Origin: Streptomyces sp. DvalAA-43
Lineage (GTDB): Bacteria > Actinomycetota > Actinomycetes > Streptomycetales > Streptomycetaceae
Assembly (NCBI RefSeq): GCF_900091725.1
Contig: NZ_FMBW01000014.1
Span: 1-59,860 of the forward strand
Direction: 5' to 3'
Length of the DNA: 59,860 nt
This document shows positions 1 through 9,650 of this stretch, in pieces (the stretch's first letter is position 1; each line of letters opens with the position of its first letter). Both the position numbers and the translations under genes were made by a program. The notes under the pieces were generated by a model. The model searched no databases and was not told the origin of the DNA. It saw nothing but the letters and a program-made list of their open reading frames with translations.

Positions 1-1
1 C

Positions 2-3000
2 GACCGGCGCGCCCTGCCGGCCCCGGACCGCACCACCGCCCTGGAAGTGTCCTACCGGGCCCCGCGCACGCCGGACGAGCAGCTTCTGTGTGAGACGTTC
101 GCCGACATTCTGAGCCTTGAGCGGGTGGGTATCGATGACAACTTCTTCGAGCTCGGCGGGCACTCCCTTCTCGCGGTGACGCTCACGGAGCGGTTGCGTT
201 CGCGCGGCATGTCCGTGTCGGTGCGGGCGTTGTTCCAGACGCCGACGCCCGCTGGTCTGGCCGCGGCTGACGGGGCGGGTCCGGTGTTCGTGGTCCCGGA
301 GAACCGGATTCCCCGTGATGCCACGGTTCTGACGCCGGAGATGGTGACGCTTGCCGAACTGACCCCAGCCGATCTCGACCGGATCGTCGAGGCGGTTCCG
401 GGTGGTGCGGCGAACATTGCGGACATCTACCCGCTGGCGCCGTTGCAGGAGGGGATCTTCTTCCATCACCTGCTGGATGCGGAGCAGGGCCGCGATGTGT
501 ATATCGTGCCGACGGTGCTGGGGTTCGATTCCCGGCAGCGCGTCGACGACTTCATCACCGCGTTGCAGCACGTCGTCGACCGTCATGACATTCTGCGCAC
601 GGCGGTGCTGTGGGAGAACCTTTCCCAGCCCTTGCAGGTCGTCCAGCGGCAGGCGACTCTTCCCGTTCACGAAGTGACGCTCGCACCCACCACCGACGGC
701 GACACACCGGCCCTGCTGCTCGCGGCCTGTCCGGCATCGATGGACATCCGACTGGCACCGATGATCGACGTGACGATCACCCAGGACACCCGCGACGCCG
801 ACGGGGATCGTTGGCTGATGGCGTTGCGGACCCATCACCTGACCCGTGACCACCAGGCGCTGGAGATCCTCCTCGACGAGGTACGCGCTCACCTGGAACA
901 CCAGGAGGCGGGGCTTGCCGAGCCTGCTCCGTACCGTGACTTCGTCGCGTACTCGCGCCTGGCCGTCTCGCAGGAGCAGCACCGCGCCTACTTCGAGCGG
1001 GTCCTCGGCGACGTAGAAGAGCCGACCGCCCCTTACGGTGTCATGGACACCCATGGTGACGGCAGCGGCACCGGCGAGGCCGTACTGGCACTTGCCGCGG
1101 ACACGGCCGAACGGCTGCGCGTGCAGACGCGCCGCCACGGCGTCAGCGCGGCGGCGTTCTTCCACCTCGCCTGGGCGCGGGTGGCTGCCGCGACGACCGG
1201 CCAGACCCACCCCGTCTTCGGCACCGTTCTCCTGGGCCGCATGGACGCGGGCGGGACGGCCCATCGCACCCCCGGCCTGTACATCAACACGTTGCCGATC
1301 CGGATCGACGCGACCCAGACCCTGGACCAGGGCCTGGGAACCGTACAGGCCCAGCTCGGCGAACTGCTCCGGCACGAGCACGCCCCCCTGGCCCTGGCAC
1401 AGCAGGCCACGAGCCTCCCGGCCCAGAGTCCGCTGTTCACCTCACTCCTCAACTACCGCCACAGCCCGGGTGCCGCAGACGGCAGGACCGGCCTCGCGGG
1501 CATCAAGCTCCTGTACGGCCATGAGCGCACCAACTACCCGCTCACGGCGTCGGTCGACGACACCGGCACCGGGTTCCGGCTCTCCGTACAGGCCGGTCAC
1601 CCGATCGATCCCGAGACGGTCTGCGGGCTGCTGCACACCGCCATCGAGAACCTGGTCGGTGCCCTGGAGGAGCGCCCGGACACCCGGCTCGACCGGATCG
1701 GCGTCCTCGACGACTGGCAGCACGAACAGCTGCTCACCACCTGGAACGACACCAGGTCCGAGGTTCCGGCCGCGACGATCCCGGAGCAGTTCGAGGCGCA
1801 CGTCGCACGGACGCCGCAGGCGGTTGCCGTGGTCGCCGACGGGGTCGAGGTGTCGTACGCCGAGCTCGACGCGAGGGCGAACCGCCTTGCGAGACTGCTG
1901 GTCTCACGGGGTGTCGGCGCGCAGTCGCTGGTTGGTGTCTGCCTTGAGCGCGGGGTCGAGCTGATGGTGTCGCTGCTGGCGATATCGAAGGCGGGCGGCG
2001 CGTACATGCCGATCGATCCGGCGTACCCGGCCGACCGCATCGGCTACATGCTGGCAGACGCGGCGCCCGTGATGGTGCTGGCTTCCTCGGGCACGGCGTC
2101 GGTGCTGCCGGATTCCGCCGTGCTGGTGGACGCGCCGGAGACAGTGGCGGAACTCGCGGGCCTGGACAGCGGTGCGCTGGTCGACCGCGTGGTGAGGACT
2201 GCGGATGCGGCGTACGTGATCTACACCTCCGGTTCCACGGGCCGGCCCAAGGGCGTGTTGGTCTCGCACACAGGTGTGGCTAGCTTGGTGGCGGGTCAGG
2301 TGCGCTACCTGGGGGTCGGTGCCGGGTCGCGGGTCGGACAGTTCGCCTCGGCGGGCTTCGACACCTTCGGCTGGGAGTGGTTCATGACTCTGCTGACCGG
2401 TGCGACCCTGGTGGTGATCCCGCAGGACCGGCGTCTGGGCGAGGCGTTGCCGCGCTTCCTCGCGGAACAGAGCGTGACGCATGTGACGCTGCCGCCGGCC
2501 GTTCTGGCGACGCTGGACGAGCGGTCGATCGCCGAGGACGTGGTCCTGGTGACCGCCGGCGAGTCGTGCCCGCCGGATGTGATGGTGCGCTGGACGCGGG
2601 GTCACCGCGTGTTCAACTCCTACGGCCCGACCGAGACGACGGTGGATGCGACGCTGTGGCGTTGCGATTCGTCGGCGGGAGAGGTGTCGATCGGTTCGCC
2701 TGTGGTCAACACCCGGGTGTTCGTGCTGGATGAGTTCCTGGCCCCGGTCCCGGTGGGCGTGGCCGGTGAGATGTATGTGGCCGGTGCCGGTCTGGCACGC
2801 GGTTACCTCAACCGTCCGGGTCTGACGGCGGAGCGTTTCGTGGCCTGTCCGTTCGGTACCCAGGGCGAGCGGATGTATCGCACGGGTGACCTGGCGCGTT
2901 GGCGTGCGGACGGGACGCTGGATTACCTGGGCCGTACGGACGACCAGGTCAAGATCCGTGGTTTCCGTATCGAGCTGGGCGAGATCGAGGCGGCGCTGCT

Positions 3001-4243
3001 CGACCGGCCCGGTATAGCCCAGGCCACCGCGATCGTCCGCGAGGACATCCCCGGCGACAAGCGGCTGATTGCCTACGTCGTGCCCGCCGAAGGCACGGCC
3101 GCGGCCACGGACACCGTGGACACGTCCGGGATCCGGGCCGATCTGGCGGCGGTGCTGCCGGACTACATGGTCCCGTCCGCGATCCTCGTACTGGACACGC
3201 TACCGCTGACGGTCAACGGCAAGCTCGACCGGCGCGCACTGCCCGCCCCGGACCACACCACCGCACTGGAGGCCTCCTACCGGGCTCCACGTACGGCGGA
3301 CGAGCGGCTGGTCTGCGAAGTGTTCGCCGAGGTGCTCGGCCTGCCGCGGGTCGGCATCGACGACAACTTCTTCGAGCTCGGCGGGCACTCGCTCCTCGCG
3401 GTGACGCTGGTGGAGCGGCTGCGCTCAACGCTCGGAGTCGCGCTGGGGATCCGGAACCTCTTCGAGACCCCGACAGTCGAGTCCCTCGTGCGCGGGCTGA
3501 GCCGACCGTCCGGCGTCGGCGGGCTCAAGGTGCTGCTTCCTCTTCGAGCGGACGGAACTCGGCCGCCGTTCTTCGCGGTGCACCCTGCCGGTGGCCTCAG
3601 CTGGTGCTATGCGCCGCTGACCGGGATCATGCCCGAGGAGTGGCCGCTGTACGGCCTTCAGGCACGCGGCCTGAGCGAGGAGGGTGCGCTGCCCGGCTCC
3701 GTCAAGGAGATGGCCGCGGACTACATCGAGCAGATCCGCCAGGTGCAGAAGACCGGTCCGTACCACCTGCTGGGCTGGTCCCTGGGAGGCGTCGTCGCAC
3801 ACGAGATGGCGGTGCAGTTGCAGGAGGCCGGCGAGGAGGTTGCCGCGCTGGTGGTGCTCGATGCCTATCCGTCGGTCAGCCTGGAGCAGGGCGTCGACCA
3901 GCACGAGCAGCTTGAGGTGGTCGACTGGACGGACGCCGTCCTACGGGTCGGCGAGCGCTTCGGGCTCGACCTCTCCGACGAGGAGCTCGCCCTGGCCGAG
4001 GGCGTGCGGTCCAACAACGTCGCCATCGCCACCACACACATTCCCCGTGTGTTCCAGGGCGACCTGATCCATGTGGCGGCTCTGCTGGGCAAACCCGCAG
4101 GGGCGGCACTGGGGGACCGGTGGAAGCTGTACGTCACCGGAGAGGTGGTGCAGACCGCCCTGCCCTGCCAGCACCACGAGCTGGCCCAGCCGGAGGCGCT
4201 GCGTTCGGCCTGGGACGCGACAACGCGGTGGTTCGAGCGCTAG
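2..4243 (+). CDS. Non-ribosomal peptide synthetase, C-terminal part (A-end / PCP / dual C-E / A / PCP / TE)
   Basis: The reading frame is open at the window edge: the first codons encode the end of an adenylation domain (DRRALPAPD), so the gene is 5'-truncated here. Domains in order: PCP with phosphopantetheine Ser at 164-166 (LGGHSLL); a condensation domain opening with [16 protein letters not shown] and carrying HHLTRDH (833-853), a pattern typical of dual epimerisation/condensation domains; a complete A domain ([28 protein letters not shown]); a second PCP (Ser at 3389-3391); and a type I thioesterase with GWSLGG (Ser at 3779-3781), Asp in VVLDAYP and a C-terminal CQHHE His. The gene therefore ends an assembly line, and the residue donated by the upstream module is probably epimerised to D. 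The A-domain specificity code reads D-T-W-T-V-A-S-V-D-K, which I cannot assign confidently: it has a Phe-like W/T core but an unusual Asp at position 9. Confidence 0.97.
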   Translation, partial: DRRALPAPDRTTALEVSYRAPRTPDEQLLCETFADILSLERVGIDDNFFELGGHSLLAVTLTERLRSRGMSVSVRALFQTPTPAGLAAADGAGPVFVVPENRIPRDATVLTPEMVTLAELTPADLDRIVEAVPGGAANIADIYPLAPLQEGIFFHHLLDAEQGRDVYIVPTVLGFDSRQRVDDFITALQHVVDRHDILRTAVLWENLSQPLQVVQRQATLPVHEVTLAPTTDGDTPALLLAACPASMDIRLAPMIDVTITQDTRDADGDRWLMALRTHHLTRDHQALEILLDEVRAHLEHQEAGLAEPAPYRDFVAYSRLAVSQEQHRAYFERVLGDVEEPTAPYGVMDTHGDGSGTGEAVLALAADTAERLRVQTRRHGVSAAAFFHLAWARVAAATTGQTHPVFGTVLLGRMDAGGTAHRTPGLYINTLPIRIDATQTLDQGLGTVQAQLGELLRHEHAPLALAQQATSLPAQSPLFTSLLNYRHSPGAADGRTGLAGIKLLYGHERTNYPLTASVDDTGTGFRLSVQAGHPIDPETVCGLLHTAIENLVGALEERPDTRLDRIGVLDDWQHEQLLTTWNDTRSEVPAATIPEQFEAHVARTPQAVAVVADGVEVSYAELDARANRLARLLVSRGVGAQSLVGVCLERGVELMVSLLAISKAGGAYMPIDPAYPADRIGYMLADAAPVMVLASSGTASVLPDSAVLVDAPETVAELAGLDSGALVDRVVRTADAAYVIYTSGSTGRPKGVLVSHTGVASLVAGQVRYLGVGAGSRVGQFASAGFDTFGWEWFMTLLTGATLVVIPQDRRLGEALPRFLAEQSVTHVTLPPAVLATLDERSIAEDVVLVTAGESCPPDVMVRWTRGHRVFNSYGPTETTVDATLWRCDSSAGEVSIGSPVVNTRVFVLDEFLAPVPVGVAGEMYVAGAGLARGYLNRPGLTAERFVACPFGTQGERMYRTGDLARWRADGTLDYLGRTDDQVKIRGFRIELGEIEAALLDRPGIAQATAIVREDIPGDKRLIAYVVPAEGTAAATDTVDTSGIRADLAAVLPDYMVPSAILVLDTLPLTVNGKLDRRALPAPDHTTALEASYRAPRTADERLVCEVFAEVLGLPRVGIDDNFFELGGHSLLAVTLVERLRSTLGVALGIRNLFETPTVESLVRGLSRPSGVGGLKVLLPLRADGTRPPFFAVHPAGGLSWCYAPLTGIMPEEWPLYGLQARGLSEEGALPGSVKEMAADYIEQIRQVQKTGPYHLLGWSLGGVVAHEMAVQLQEAGEEVAALVVLDAYPSVSLEQGVDQHEQLEVVDWTDAVLRVGERFGLDLSDEELALAEGVRSNNVAIATTHIPRVFQGDLIHVAALLGKPAGAALGDRWKLYVTGEVVQTALPCQHHELAQPEALRSAWDATTRWFER

Positions 4244-4255
4244 AAGCGGACGGCA

Positions 4256-4283
4256 CGGGCCCGCCGTTCAACCGGCGGGCCCG
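4256..4283. terminator. Strong hairpin after the NRPS gene
   Basis: A perfect 11-bp GC stem (CGGGCCCGCCG) with a six-base loop begins 12 bases after the NRPS stop codon. It is likely the transcription terminator of the NRPS operon. No long T tract follows, which is common in Streptomyces. Confidence 0.75.
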
Positions 4284-4379
4284 CTAGCCATTCGTCCACT
4301 GGCTTGGCACCAGTTCACCGGCTCGCCGTCCGCCTGCTGGATTGGCACCAGTACGTCATCCGGGAATCCTGGAAACGCC

Positions 4380-4426
4380 AAGGCCGGTGGTTCCGTGGTG
4401 GAGGAATCCACGGAACCACCGGCCTT
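4380..4426 (-). terminator. 19-bp perfect hairpin downstream of lgt
   Basis: AAGGCCGGTGGTTCCGTGG is repeated exactly inverted after a nine-base loop, ending 20 bases before the lgt stop codon. It probably terminates lgt and insulates it from the convergent NRPS transcript. Confidence 0.8.
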
Positions 4427-4446
4427 CTGCCCGGCTGCGGGGGAAG

Positions 4447-5427
4447 TCAGCCCTTCTCGGTCTTGACCGCCGTTCCCCCGGACTTCTCGGATTCGGAATC
4501 GGATGCGGACTCGGAGTCGGTTCCGGACTCGCTGTCGTCCGCGTCCTTCTTCTTGAGGTCCGCCTTCTTCTCGTCCTTCGGTCCCTCATCGTCCGAGTCC
4601 GACTCGGCCGCCGCTGCCGTCTCCTGAGGCTCCACGATCTCCTCGCGGCCCGGTCGCACCTTCGCCGAGACCACGAAGTACACGACGGCGAGGATGAAGA
4701 CGAAGATCGCGGTCCAGACGTTGAGGCGCAGGCCCATGATGTGGTGCGCCTCGTCGATCCGCAGGTACTCGGTCCAGACGCGCCCGGCGCAGTAAGCAGC
4801 GACGTACAGCGCGAACGCCCGCCCGTGCCCGAGCTTGAACTTCTTGTCCGCCCAGATGACGAGCAGCCCGACACCGACGCACCACAGCGACTCATAGAGG
4901 AAGGTCGGGTGGAAGGTGCCGTTGTCGAGGCCGTTGTCGATCTTCAGGGCCCACGGGACATCGGTCGGCTTGCCGTACAGCTCCTGGTTGAACCAGTTGC
5001 CCCAGCGGCCGATCGCCTGCGCGATCACGATGCCGGGGGCGAGCGCGTCGGCGTAGGCGGGGAGCGGGACTCCGCGGCGGCGGCAGCCGATCCAGGCGCC
5101 GACCGCGCCCAGCGCGATCGCCCCCCAGATACCGAGGCCGCCCTCCCAGACCTTGAAGGCGTCGATCCAGTTCTTGCCTTCACCGAAGTAGAGCTCGTAG
5201 GTGGTGATGACGTGGTAGAGGCGGCCGCCGACAAGGCCGAACGGCACCGCCCAGATGGCGATGTCGGCGACGGTGCCGGGCTGTCCTCCCCGCGCCCGCC
5301 ACTGCTTGGAGCCGATCCAGATGCCGACGAAGACACCGATGATGATGCAGAACGCGTAGCCGCGCAGCGGAACCGGTCCGAGATGGATCACACCGGTCGA
5401 GGGGCTGGGAATATAGGCAAGGTCCAT
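4447..5427 (-). CDS. lgt: Prolipoprotein diacylglyceryl transferase
   Basis: Lgt is a multi-pass membrane enzyme that transfers diacylglycerol from phosphatidylglycerol to the lipobox Cys of prolipoproteins. The family signature GRWGNWFNQELYG is present, as are the N-terminal SPSTGVIHLGPVPLRGYA segment, HGRAFALYVAAYCAGR and about seven hydrophobic segments. I chose the ATG at 5427 because MDLAYIPSPS matches the usual N-terminus; an upstream in-frame start would add 40 atypical residues. The length of 326 aa exceeds the usual 280-300 because of a C-terminal tail of about 66 residues (261-326). This tail is almost only Asp, Glu, Ser and Lys, is low-complexity and is presumably cytosolic. Several lipoproteins in this window (19312, 31748, 52333) would be its substrates. 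Confidence 0.96.
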   Translation of the reverse strand: MDLAYIPSPSTGVIHLGPVPLRGYAFCIIIGVFVGIWIGSKQWRARGGQPGTVADIAIWAVPFGLVGGRLYHVITTYELYFGEGKNWIDAFKVWEGGLGIWGAIALGAVGAWIGCRRRGVPLPAYADALAPGIVIAQAIGRWGNWFNQELYGKPTDVPWALKIDNGLDNGTFHPTFLYESLWCVGVGLLVIWADKKFKLGHGRAFALYVAAYCAGRVWTEYLRIDEAHHIMGLRLNVWTAIFVFILAVVYFVVSAKVRPGREEIVEPQETAAAAESDSDDEGPKDEKKADLKKKDADDSESGTDSESASDSESEKSGGTAVKTEKG

Positions 5428-5690
5428 GGCGGACCCAACGCTACCCCGCCGACTGTGTGCCGGGTGAAGCCGCCTCGCAACGTATGAGTAACGACACACT
5501 CGCGCCCGGAACGGCGAGCCAGACTCGCGCAACTCCCCTTGGTGCAAAGGGTTCTGACCGGAAATGATGTTCCCGCCAGGCGTGTACGGAGAACGGTGGG
5601 TGGCTGCCCGGCGGACGGTGCGGTCAAGCGTTCCGTGACAACGGGAAGCCTCCCACTCTTCGGGTCAGCCCTTCGGGCCAGTCCCTCGGG

Positions 5691-7208
5691 TCAGCCCTTC
5701 GGACTGGTGAGGTAGGTGTCGATCACTCGCATCGCCTTCTCCGTCCCGCCTCTGCGGTAGAGCCAGTGACCCACGACGTCCATCGTGAACAGCGAAGCCT
5801 TCGGGAAGGAGTTCGCCATGCGCTGCGCGCCCGGCAGCGGAGTCGCCAGGTCGTGGCTGGCGTTGGCCACGAGGACGGGCGGGAGGTCGCCCTTCGCCCG
5901 GACGGGGGCGGCCTTGGGCGGCATGGTCCAGCCCTGGCAGCCGAGGACGGTGTCCAGCGACTGGGCGTTGTAGCGGACGTGTGGAGCGGCCTTCGCGACC
6001 CTCTTGCGGATGGCCAGGTACTGGGCGTAGTCGCGGATCCGGAAGTCGTAGTCCCGGCACAGGACGAGTTGTGAGGCGGAGTCGGTACCGGCGGCGATCC
6101 AGTAGACCTCGCCCTTTCCTGTGTACAGGGCGGCCAGCTGCTCTGCCGTCACCTCCGGGCTGCCCTTGCCGAGTGCGAAGGTGAGAAAGTCGGACAGCTT
6201 GTCGGCGTCGACCTTGGTCCGCGTCGGCCCGTTCGGGCCCGGGTCACGGAGTGTGCCCGCGTCGGCGCGGGCGAACAGCTCGTCGGTGACGGCCGTCAGG
6301 TCCTTGCCCTTGAGTGCGCAGGCCGCGTCCTTCTTGCACCAGGCCGCGAGCCGCTTCAGGGTGTTGTCGATGGTGACGCTTCCGTCGGTGAGATAGCGCT
6401 CGGCGTCGGGTCGGCTCGGGTCCATCGCACTGTCGAGGGCCAGTGCGCGCAGCCTGCCCGGGAACAGACGTGCGTAACGCTCGCCGAGGAACGTGCCGTA
6501 GGAGTGGCCGAGGAAGCTGATCCTGCTTTCGCCGAGGGCGGCCCTGATCGCGTCCATGTCGCGGGCCACGCTCTCGCCGTCCATATGGGAGGCGAGCGGC
6601 CCCGTCCGCTTCAGGCAGCTGTCCGCCAGCCGGCCGTTCAGGGTGCGCATCCGTTCGAACTCGACCGCGTTATGGGGGCGGGTCGGGACCGAGTCGGCGA
6701 TCGACTCGTCGCACTCGGCGTTCTGGCTGCGGCCGATGCCGCGCGGGTCGAAGCCGATCATGTCGAAGCGCTGGAGCATGGCCGGGGTGTAGCCGCTGAT
6801 GGGGTCGTCCGCGTACAGCGCGTCATCGGAACCGGGCGCTCCGGGGCCGCCCGGGTTGGACATCAGGACACCGATCCGCCGCGCGGGGTCGGTGGCCGGG
6901 TAGCGGGCGACGAAGATGCCGACCTTCGGGCCCTTCGGCTTCGACCAGTCCAGCGGCACCTTGACCGTCGCGCACTGCGCCTTCGGGCTCGGGTCGGGGT
7001 ACGGCGGTTCGGCCTCGGGGCAGGCGCCCCAACGGATCGGCGGGACTGGGGCGGTGGCGCCCGACGACGCTCGGGCGAACGCCGGGCCGGGCACGACCAG
7101 GGCGGCCGCCGAGGCGGACAGGGCCAGGAGTACGGCGGTGGTGGCCCGCCGTACTCCTGGCTTCGGGATGGTGTTCGTACGCAGGCACTTGCGCGGGCTC
7201 TTGTTCAT
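5691..7208 (-). CDS. Secreted alpha/beta-hydrolase, tripeptidyl-aminopeptidase (SlpD/SlpE-like) family
   Basis: This is a 505-aa exported serine hydrolase of the Streptomyces tripeptidyl aminopeptidase type, which trims peptides outside the cell. A basic N-terminus (MNKSPRKCLR) leads into a hydrophobic segment (residues 23-40) and AFA, a plausible signal-peptidase site. Then follow CATVKVPLDW, NPGGPGAPG (oxyanion region), FDPRGIGRS, the nucleophile elbow GHSYGTFLGERYA (Ser236), and a C-terminal VGHWLYRRGG (His). The ATG at 7208 is chosen because it gives a proper signal peptide; in-frame ATG at 7247 is possible, and neither has a strong ribosome binding site. A short repeat of GTCAGCCCTTCGG lies just past the stop. 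Confidence 0.9.
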   Translation of the reverse strand: MNKSPRKCLRTNTIPKPGVRRATTAVLLALSASAAALVVPGPAFARASSGATAPVPPIRWGACPEAEPPYPDPSPKAQCATVKVPLDWSKPKGPKVGIFVARYPATDPARRIGVLMSNPGGPGAPGSDDALYADDPISGYTPAMLQRFDMIGFDPRGIGRSQNAECDESIADSVPTRPHNAVEFERMRTLNGRLADSCLKRTGPLASHMDGESVARDMDAIRAALGESRISFLGHSYGTFLGERYARLFPGRLRALALDSAMDPSRPDAERYLTDGSVTIDNTLKRLAAWCKKDAACALKGKDLTAVTDELFARADAGTLRDPGPNGPTRTKVDADKLSDFLTFALGKGSPEVTAEQLAALYTGKGEVYWIAAGTDSASQLVLCRDYDFRIRDYAQYLAIRKRVAKAAPHVRYNAQSLDTVLGCQGWTMPPKAAPVRAKGDLPPVLVANASHDLATPLPGAQRMANSFPKASLFTMDVVGHWLYRRGGTEKAMRVIDTYLTSPKG

Positions 7209-7318
7209 GCGCGTCACTGTTTCGGCCCCGTATGACGGTGCCTCCATGAGCACATGGTGAGAACGTAACAAGGCATTCCGGCCGACGTGTTCAGGATCGG
7301 CCGTCCACAGCGGAACCA

Positions 7319-7480
7319 CTGGTTCACCCCCGGTTCCGAGTACGCCTCCGGCGCACGGTGCACGAGGCCTACCTGCACGCCGCCCGGCTGACCACCAGCC
7401 TGCCCGAACAACGCCACCTGCTCAAACGGGCCGACCGGCTCTCCCGAACTGCTGCGGCACGCGCCCCGGTCGGGCCGTGA
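7319..7480 (+). pseudogene. C-terminal remnant of a sigma factor of the DUF6596 (ECF-like) family
   Basis: One frame, closed by TGA at 7478-7480 and lacking a start, encodes EAYLHAARLTTSLPEQRHLL followed by KRADRL. The motif A-A-R-x-T-T-S-L-P-E-Q-R-x-L is characteristic of the C-terminal helical end of DUF6596-containing sigma factors in Streptomyces. Nothing resembling sigma regions 2 or 4 precedes it, so this looks like a deletion remnant. It is recognised from family memory only. Confidence 0.5.
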
Positions 7481-7551
7481 CGCCGCGGGCCGGCGGAGGT
7501 CGATATCCCTCGGGTGCTCCCGGTGGAGGGCCACTGCATAGGATCCGGCGC

Positions 7552-8277
7552 ATGGGTTTCTATGATCTTCGATGCGCCGTCACCGGGATCAGTCTGCGCG
7601 GGACCGACGCGGTGGCCGTCGGGCTGATGGCGACCGAGGGCGGGTACCGCCCGGTCACCCTCGGCATCTCCGGCTGCTACAACCGGCTCGGCTCCATCGA
7701 CGGCATCGAGGAAGACCTCAACACCGACCTGGTGTTCGCGTACTTCTCCCGCAGTGCCCGGGGCGGTGACTTCATCACGGACACGGAGTACGCCGACGCG
7801 TACGGCGATCCACCGCGGGACATCGAGGCTCTGCTGAGCTACTTCGAACGGAACGTCAGCGACTCGTCCGAGGTGTGTCCGGCGGCGACCCTCTTCGGCC
7901 GCCGTGTCTTCTCCGCGCTCGTGGCACGCCCCGTGTGGCACGCACTGGCCGATGCGTTCGCCCCGGCCGACGGTACGCCCGAGGCCTGGTGCGGGGAGGT
8001 CTTCGGCGATGGGCCGGAGCCCGAGGAGATGTACCGGGGCCGACGCGCGGAGTTGGTCCCCCACATCCGCGCGCTGACGTCGGTGAACCGCTTCCTCGGT
8101 GCTCGGGGAACAGGCTGGACCCTCCCCGATGATGATGAGATCGGCAGTCAGCACTTCGGCTCCGAGATGCGGGAGTTCCTGGACGGGGCCCGCGCGCGCC
8201 TCCGGGACGTCCCTTCGGCACTCGGGGCTCTCGACGTGTACGCCGAAGAGGTTGGCGAGCTACTCGAAGACAACTGA
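7552..8277 (+). CDS. Hypothetical protein, 241 aa, cytosolic
   Basis: The product is a soluble acidic protein starting MGFYDLRCAVTGISLRG. It has no signal peptide, membrane segment or catalytic motif that I recognise. The codon pattern is clearly coding. The ATG at 7552 is preceded by only a weak GGA ribosome binding site; an upstream in-frame ATG at 7477 would overlap the sigma remnant and adds arginine- and glycine-rich sequence that looks non-coding. Similar proteins are often seen next to SUKH/immunity-type genes in Streptomyces, but no function can be assigned. Confidence 0.75.
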   Translation: MGFYDLRCAVTGISLRGTDAVAVGLMATEGGYRPVTLGISGCYNRLGSIDGIEEDLNTDLVFAYFSRSARGGDFITDTEYADAYGDPPRDIEALLSYFERNVSDSSEVCPAATLFGRRVFSALVARPVWHALADAFAPADGTPEAWCGEVFGDGPEPEEMYRGRRAELVPHIRALTSVNRFLGARGTGWTLPDDDEIGSQHFGSEMREFLDGARARLRDVPSALGALDVYAEEVGELLEDN

Positions 8278-8365
8278 GACAACGGAGACAACCACGACAG
8301 CTGAGGCGACTGGGGTGACCGAGACAGCTGAGACGCCTGAGACAGCGGAAGCCACCGGGACGGCC
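8275..8365. repeat. Degenerate GAGACAGCTGAG-type short repeats
   Basis: About 90 bases directly after the preceding gene consist of variations on GAGACaaC / GAGACAGCTGAGaC. In one frame this reads as a Thr/Glu/Ala-rich stretch. It is low-complexity and probably arose by slippage; no function is apparent. Confidence 0.55.
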
Positions 8366-8407
8366 GCGTGGCCAGCACAGCTGCGCGGCCAGGGTGGCGC
8401 GTGAACT

Positions 8408-8791
8408 TCAGGAATTCATGGCGGCCCGGTCGGACTCGCTGCGAAGAACACAGAATTCATTGCCTTCGGGGTCGGCAAGAACGGCCCAGCCAGAGCCATC
8501 GGGATTCCGGTGGTCGGTGACCAAGGTGGCACCGATCCCCAGCAGCCGTTCCACCTCCTGCTCACGCGAGGTCTCAGGACGCAGACACAGATGAATCCGG
8601 TTCTTGACCTTCTTGGGTTCGGGCACCTGGTTGAAGTACAGCATGGGCCCCTCCGTCAGCAGCAGCTGAGTCTCCCGAGCACCCGGCCTGTCCTCCGGGT
8701 GCAGTGGCCGACCGGTCACCCTGCTCCAGAACCGGGCCAGCTCGTAGGCATCCGCACAGTCGATCGCCACGTTCTGCACCACCGAAACCAT
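8408..8791 (-). CDS. VOC-family (glyoxalase/dioxygenase fold) protein
   Basis: This 127-aa single-domain protein has the beta-alpha-beta-beta-beta pattern of the vicinal-oxygen-chelate fold: VQNVAIDCADAYELARFW at the start and WAVLADPEGNEFCVL near the end, the usual glyoxalase-like signature in Streptomyces. The ATG at 8791 starts exactly at the conserved N-terminus. Family members include glyoxalases, bleomycin-binding proteins and dioxygenases; the substrate is unknown. It is transcribed alone, towards the hypothetical gene at 7552. Confidence 0.88.
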   Translation of the reverse strand: MVSVVQNVAIDCADAYELARFWSRVTGRPLHPEDRPGARETQLLLTEGPMLYFNQVPEPKKVKNRIHLCLRPETSREQEVERLLGIGATLVTDHRNPDGSGWAVLADPEGNEFCVLRSESDRAAMNS

Positions 8792-8931
8792 GCGTGCCAG
8801 CCTTCCTGATCCCCGCTCCGGACGCCATTGGCCTGAGGTCATCGGTCTGCGGTCATCGGCCGTGCGCCCCGGATCGGGCGCGCATCACCAGCGTAGTGGG
8901 CCCCGCCGACACCACTCGGTGGTTCCTGCCG

Positions 8932-9531
8932 TCACAGCTCCTCGCACGGCGGCGCCGCGGGCCTGCCGCCGTCGTCGGGCAGCATGACCAGGCGTACGGC
9001 CATCTGCCGTGCGTCCGGCGGGTGTTCGCCGGGTGCGCTCGTGTACTTGCGCAGCAGCGCCTGGTACTCCTCGGTGAACGAGGCCACTTGCTCCTTCGTC
9101 ATCCGCAGACCGGCGCGGTAGATCTGGTTCCACCCCGCCGAGGCGTCGTATCCGGCGTACGCCTTCACGACCAGGTTCAGGTCATGGGCCATCTTGAGCG
9201 CACCGAGCTTCACGGCGGCCTCGCGCTCGTCCTCGGTCATCTCCAGACCGGGCGGCGTGAAGATGTTCGTCATCAGCGACTTCCACCAGCGCTCCCGCCC
9301 GGTGGAACGCTCCTCGATCTCCGCGATCAGCTTGAGGTCGGCGAGCTTGCGCAGGTGATAGCTGGTGGTGCCGGTGGATTCGCCGAGGGCCTTGGCGACG
9401 CTGGTGGAGTTCGCCTCGCCGTGCTCGCCGAGATAGCTCAGGATGTCGCGGCGCACCGGGTTGGACAGCGCCTTGTAGAAGGCCTTGAGGTCCGGGCCGG
9501 TGAGCACTCTCGTCTCGGGACGCTCGACCAT
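8932..9531 (-). CDS. ArsR-type winged-helix transcriptional regulator
   Basis: The 199-aa product has an N-terminal winged helix: ALSNPVRRDILSYLGEHGEA, then STSVAKALGESTGTTSYHLR as the helix-turn-helix, then the wing with RERWWKS. A C-terminal region of about 100 residues follows, as in the HTH_20 subgroup that lacks obvious metal-binding cysteines. It is divergent from the small membrane gene at 9651, with a set of strong palindromes between them, so it probably represses both genes. ATG at 9531 is favoured; ATG at 9543 would add MLAG. Confidence 0.9.
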   Translation of the reverse strand: MVERPETRVLTGPDLKAFYKALSNPVRRDILSYLGEHGEANSTSVAKALGESTGTTSYHLRKLADLKLIAEIEERSTGRERWWKSLMTNIFTPPGLEMTEDEREAAVKLGALKMAHDLNLVVKAYAGYDASAGWNQIYRAGLRMTKEQVASFTEEYQALLRKYTSAPGEHPPDARQMAVRLVMLPDDGGRPAAPPCEEL

Positions 9532-9545
9532 GCCCGCCAGCATAG

Positions 9546-9599
9546 TGCAGAACTTCTCTGCAATCATTGCAGAGACTGTTTGCAGAACTTCTCTGCAAT
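9546..9599. promoter_or_regulatory. Operator array between the ArsR-type gene and its divergent neighbour
   Basis: The 19-mer TGCAGAACTTCTCTGCAAT occurs twice in direct orientation (9546-9564 and 9581-9599). Between them, 9555-9575 is a perfect inverted repeat: TCTCTGCAAT, one base, ATTGCAGAGA. Each 19-mer also contains TGCAGA...TCTGCA. The array starts 15 bases upstream of the regulator start codon, so regulator binding would block its own promoter and probably that of the divergent gene. Confidence 0.85.
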
Positions 9600-9650
9600 G
9601 ATTACCGTGGTCCGGGAGGCGCCGCCGGGTGCCGGGATTCGGGGGGACCC

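Noticed and set aside
4300..4356. Two copies of GGCACCAGT between the NRPS and lgt hairpins
   Set aside because: Too short to distinguish from chance.
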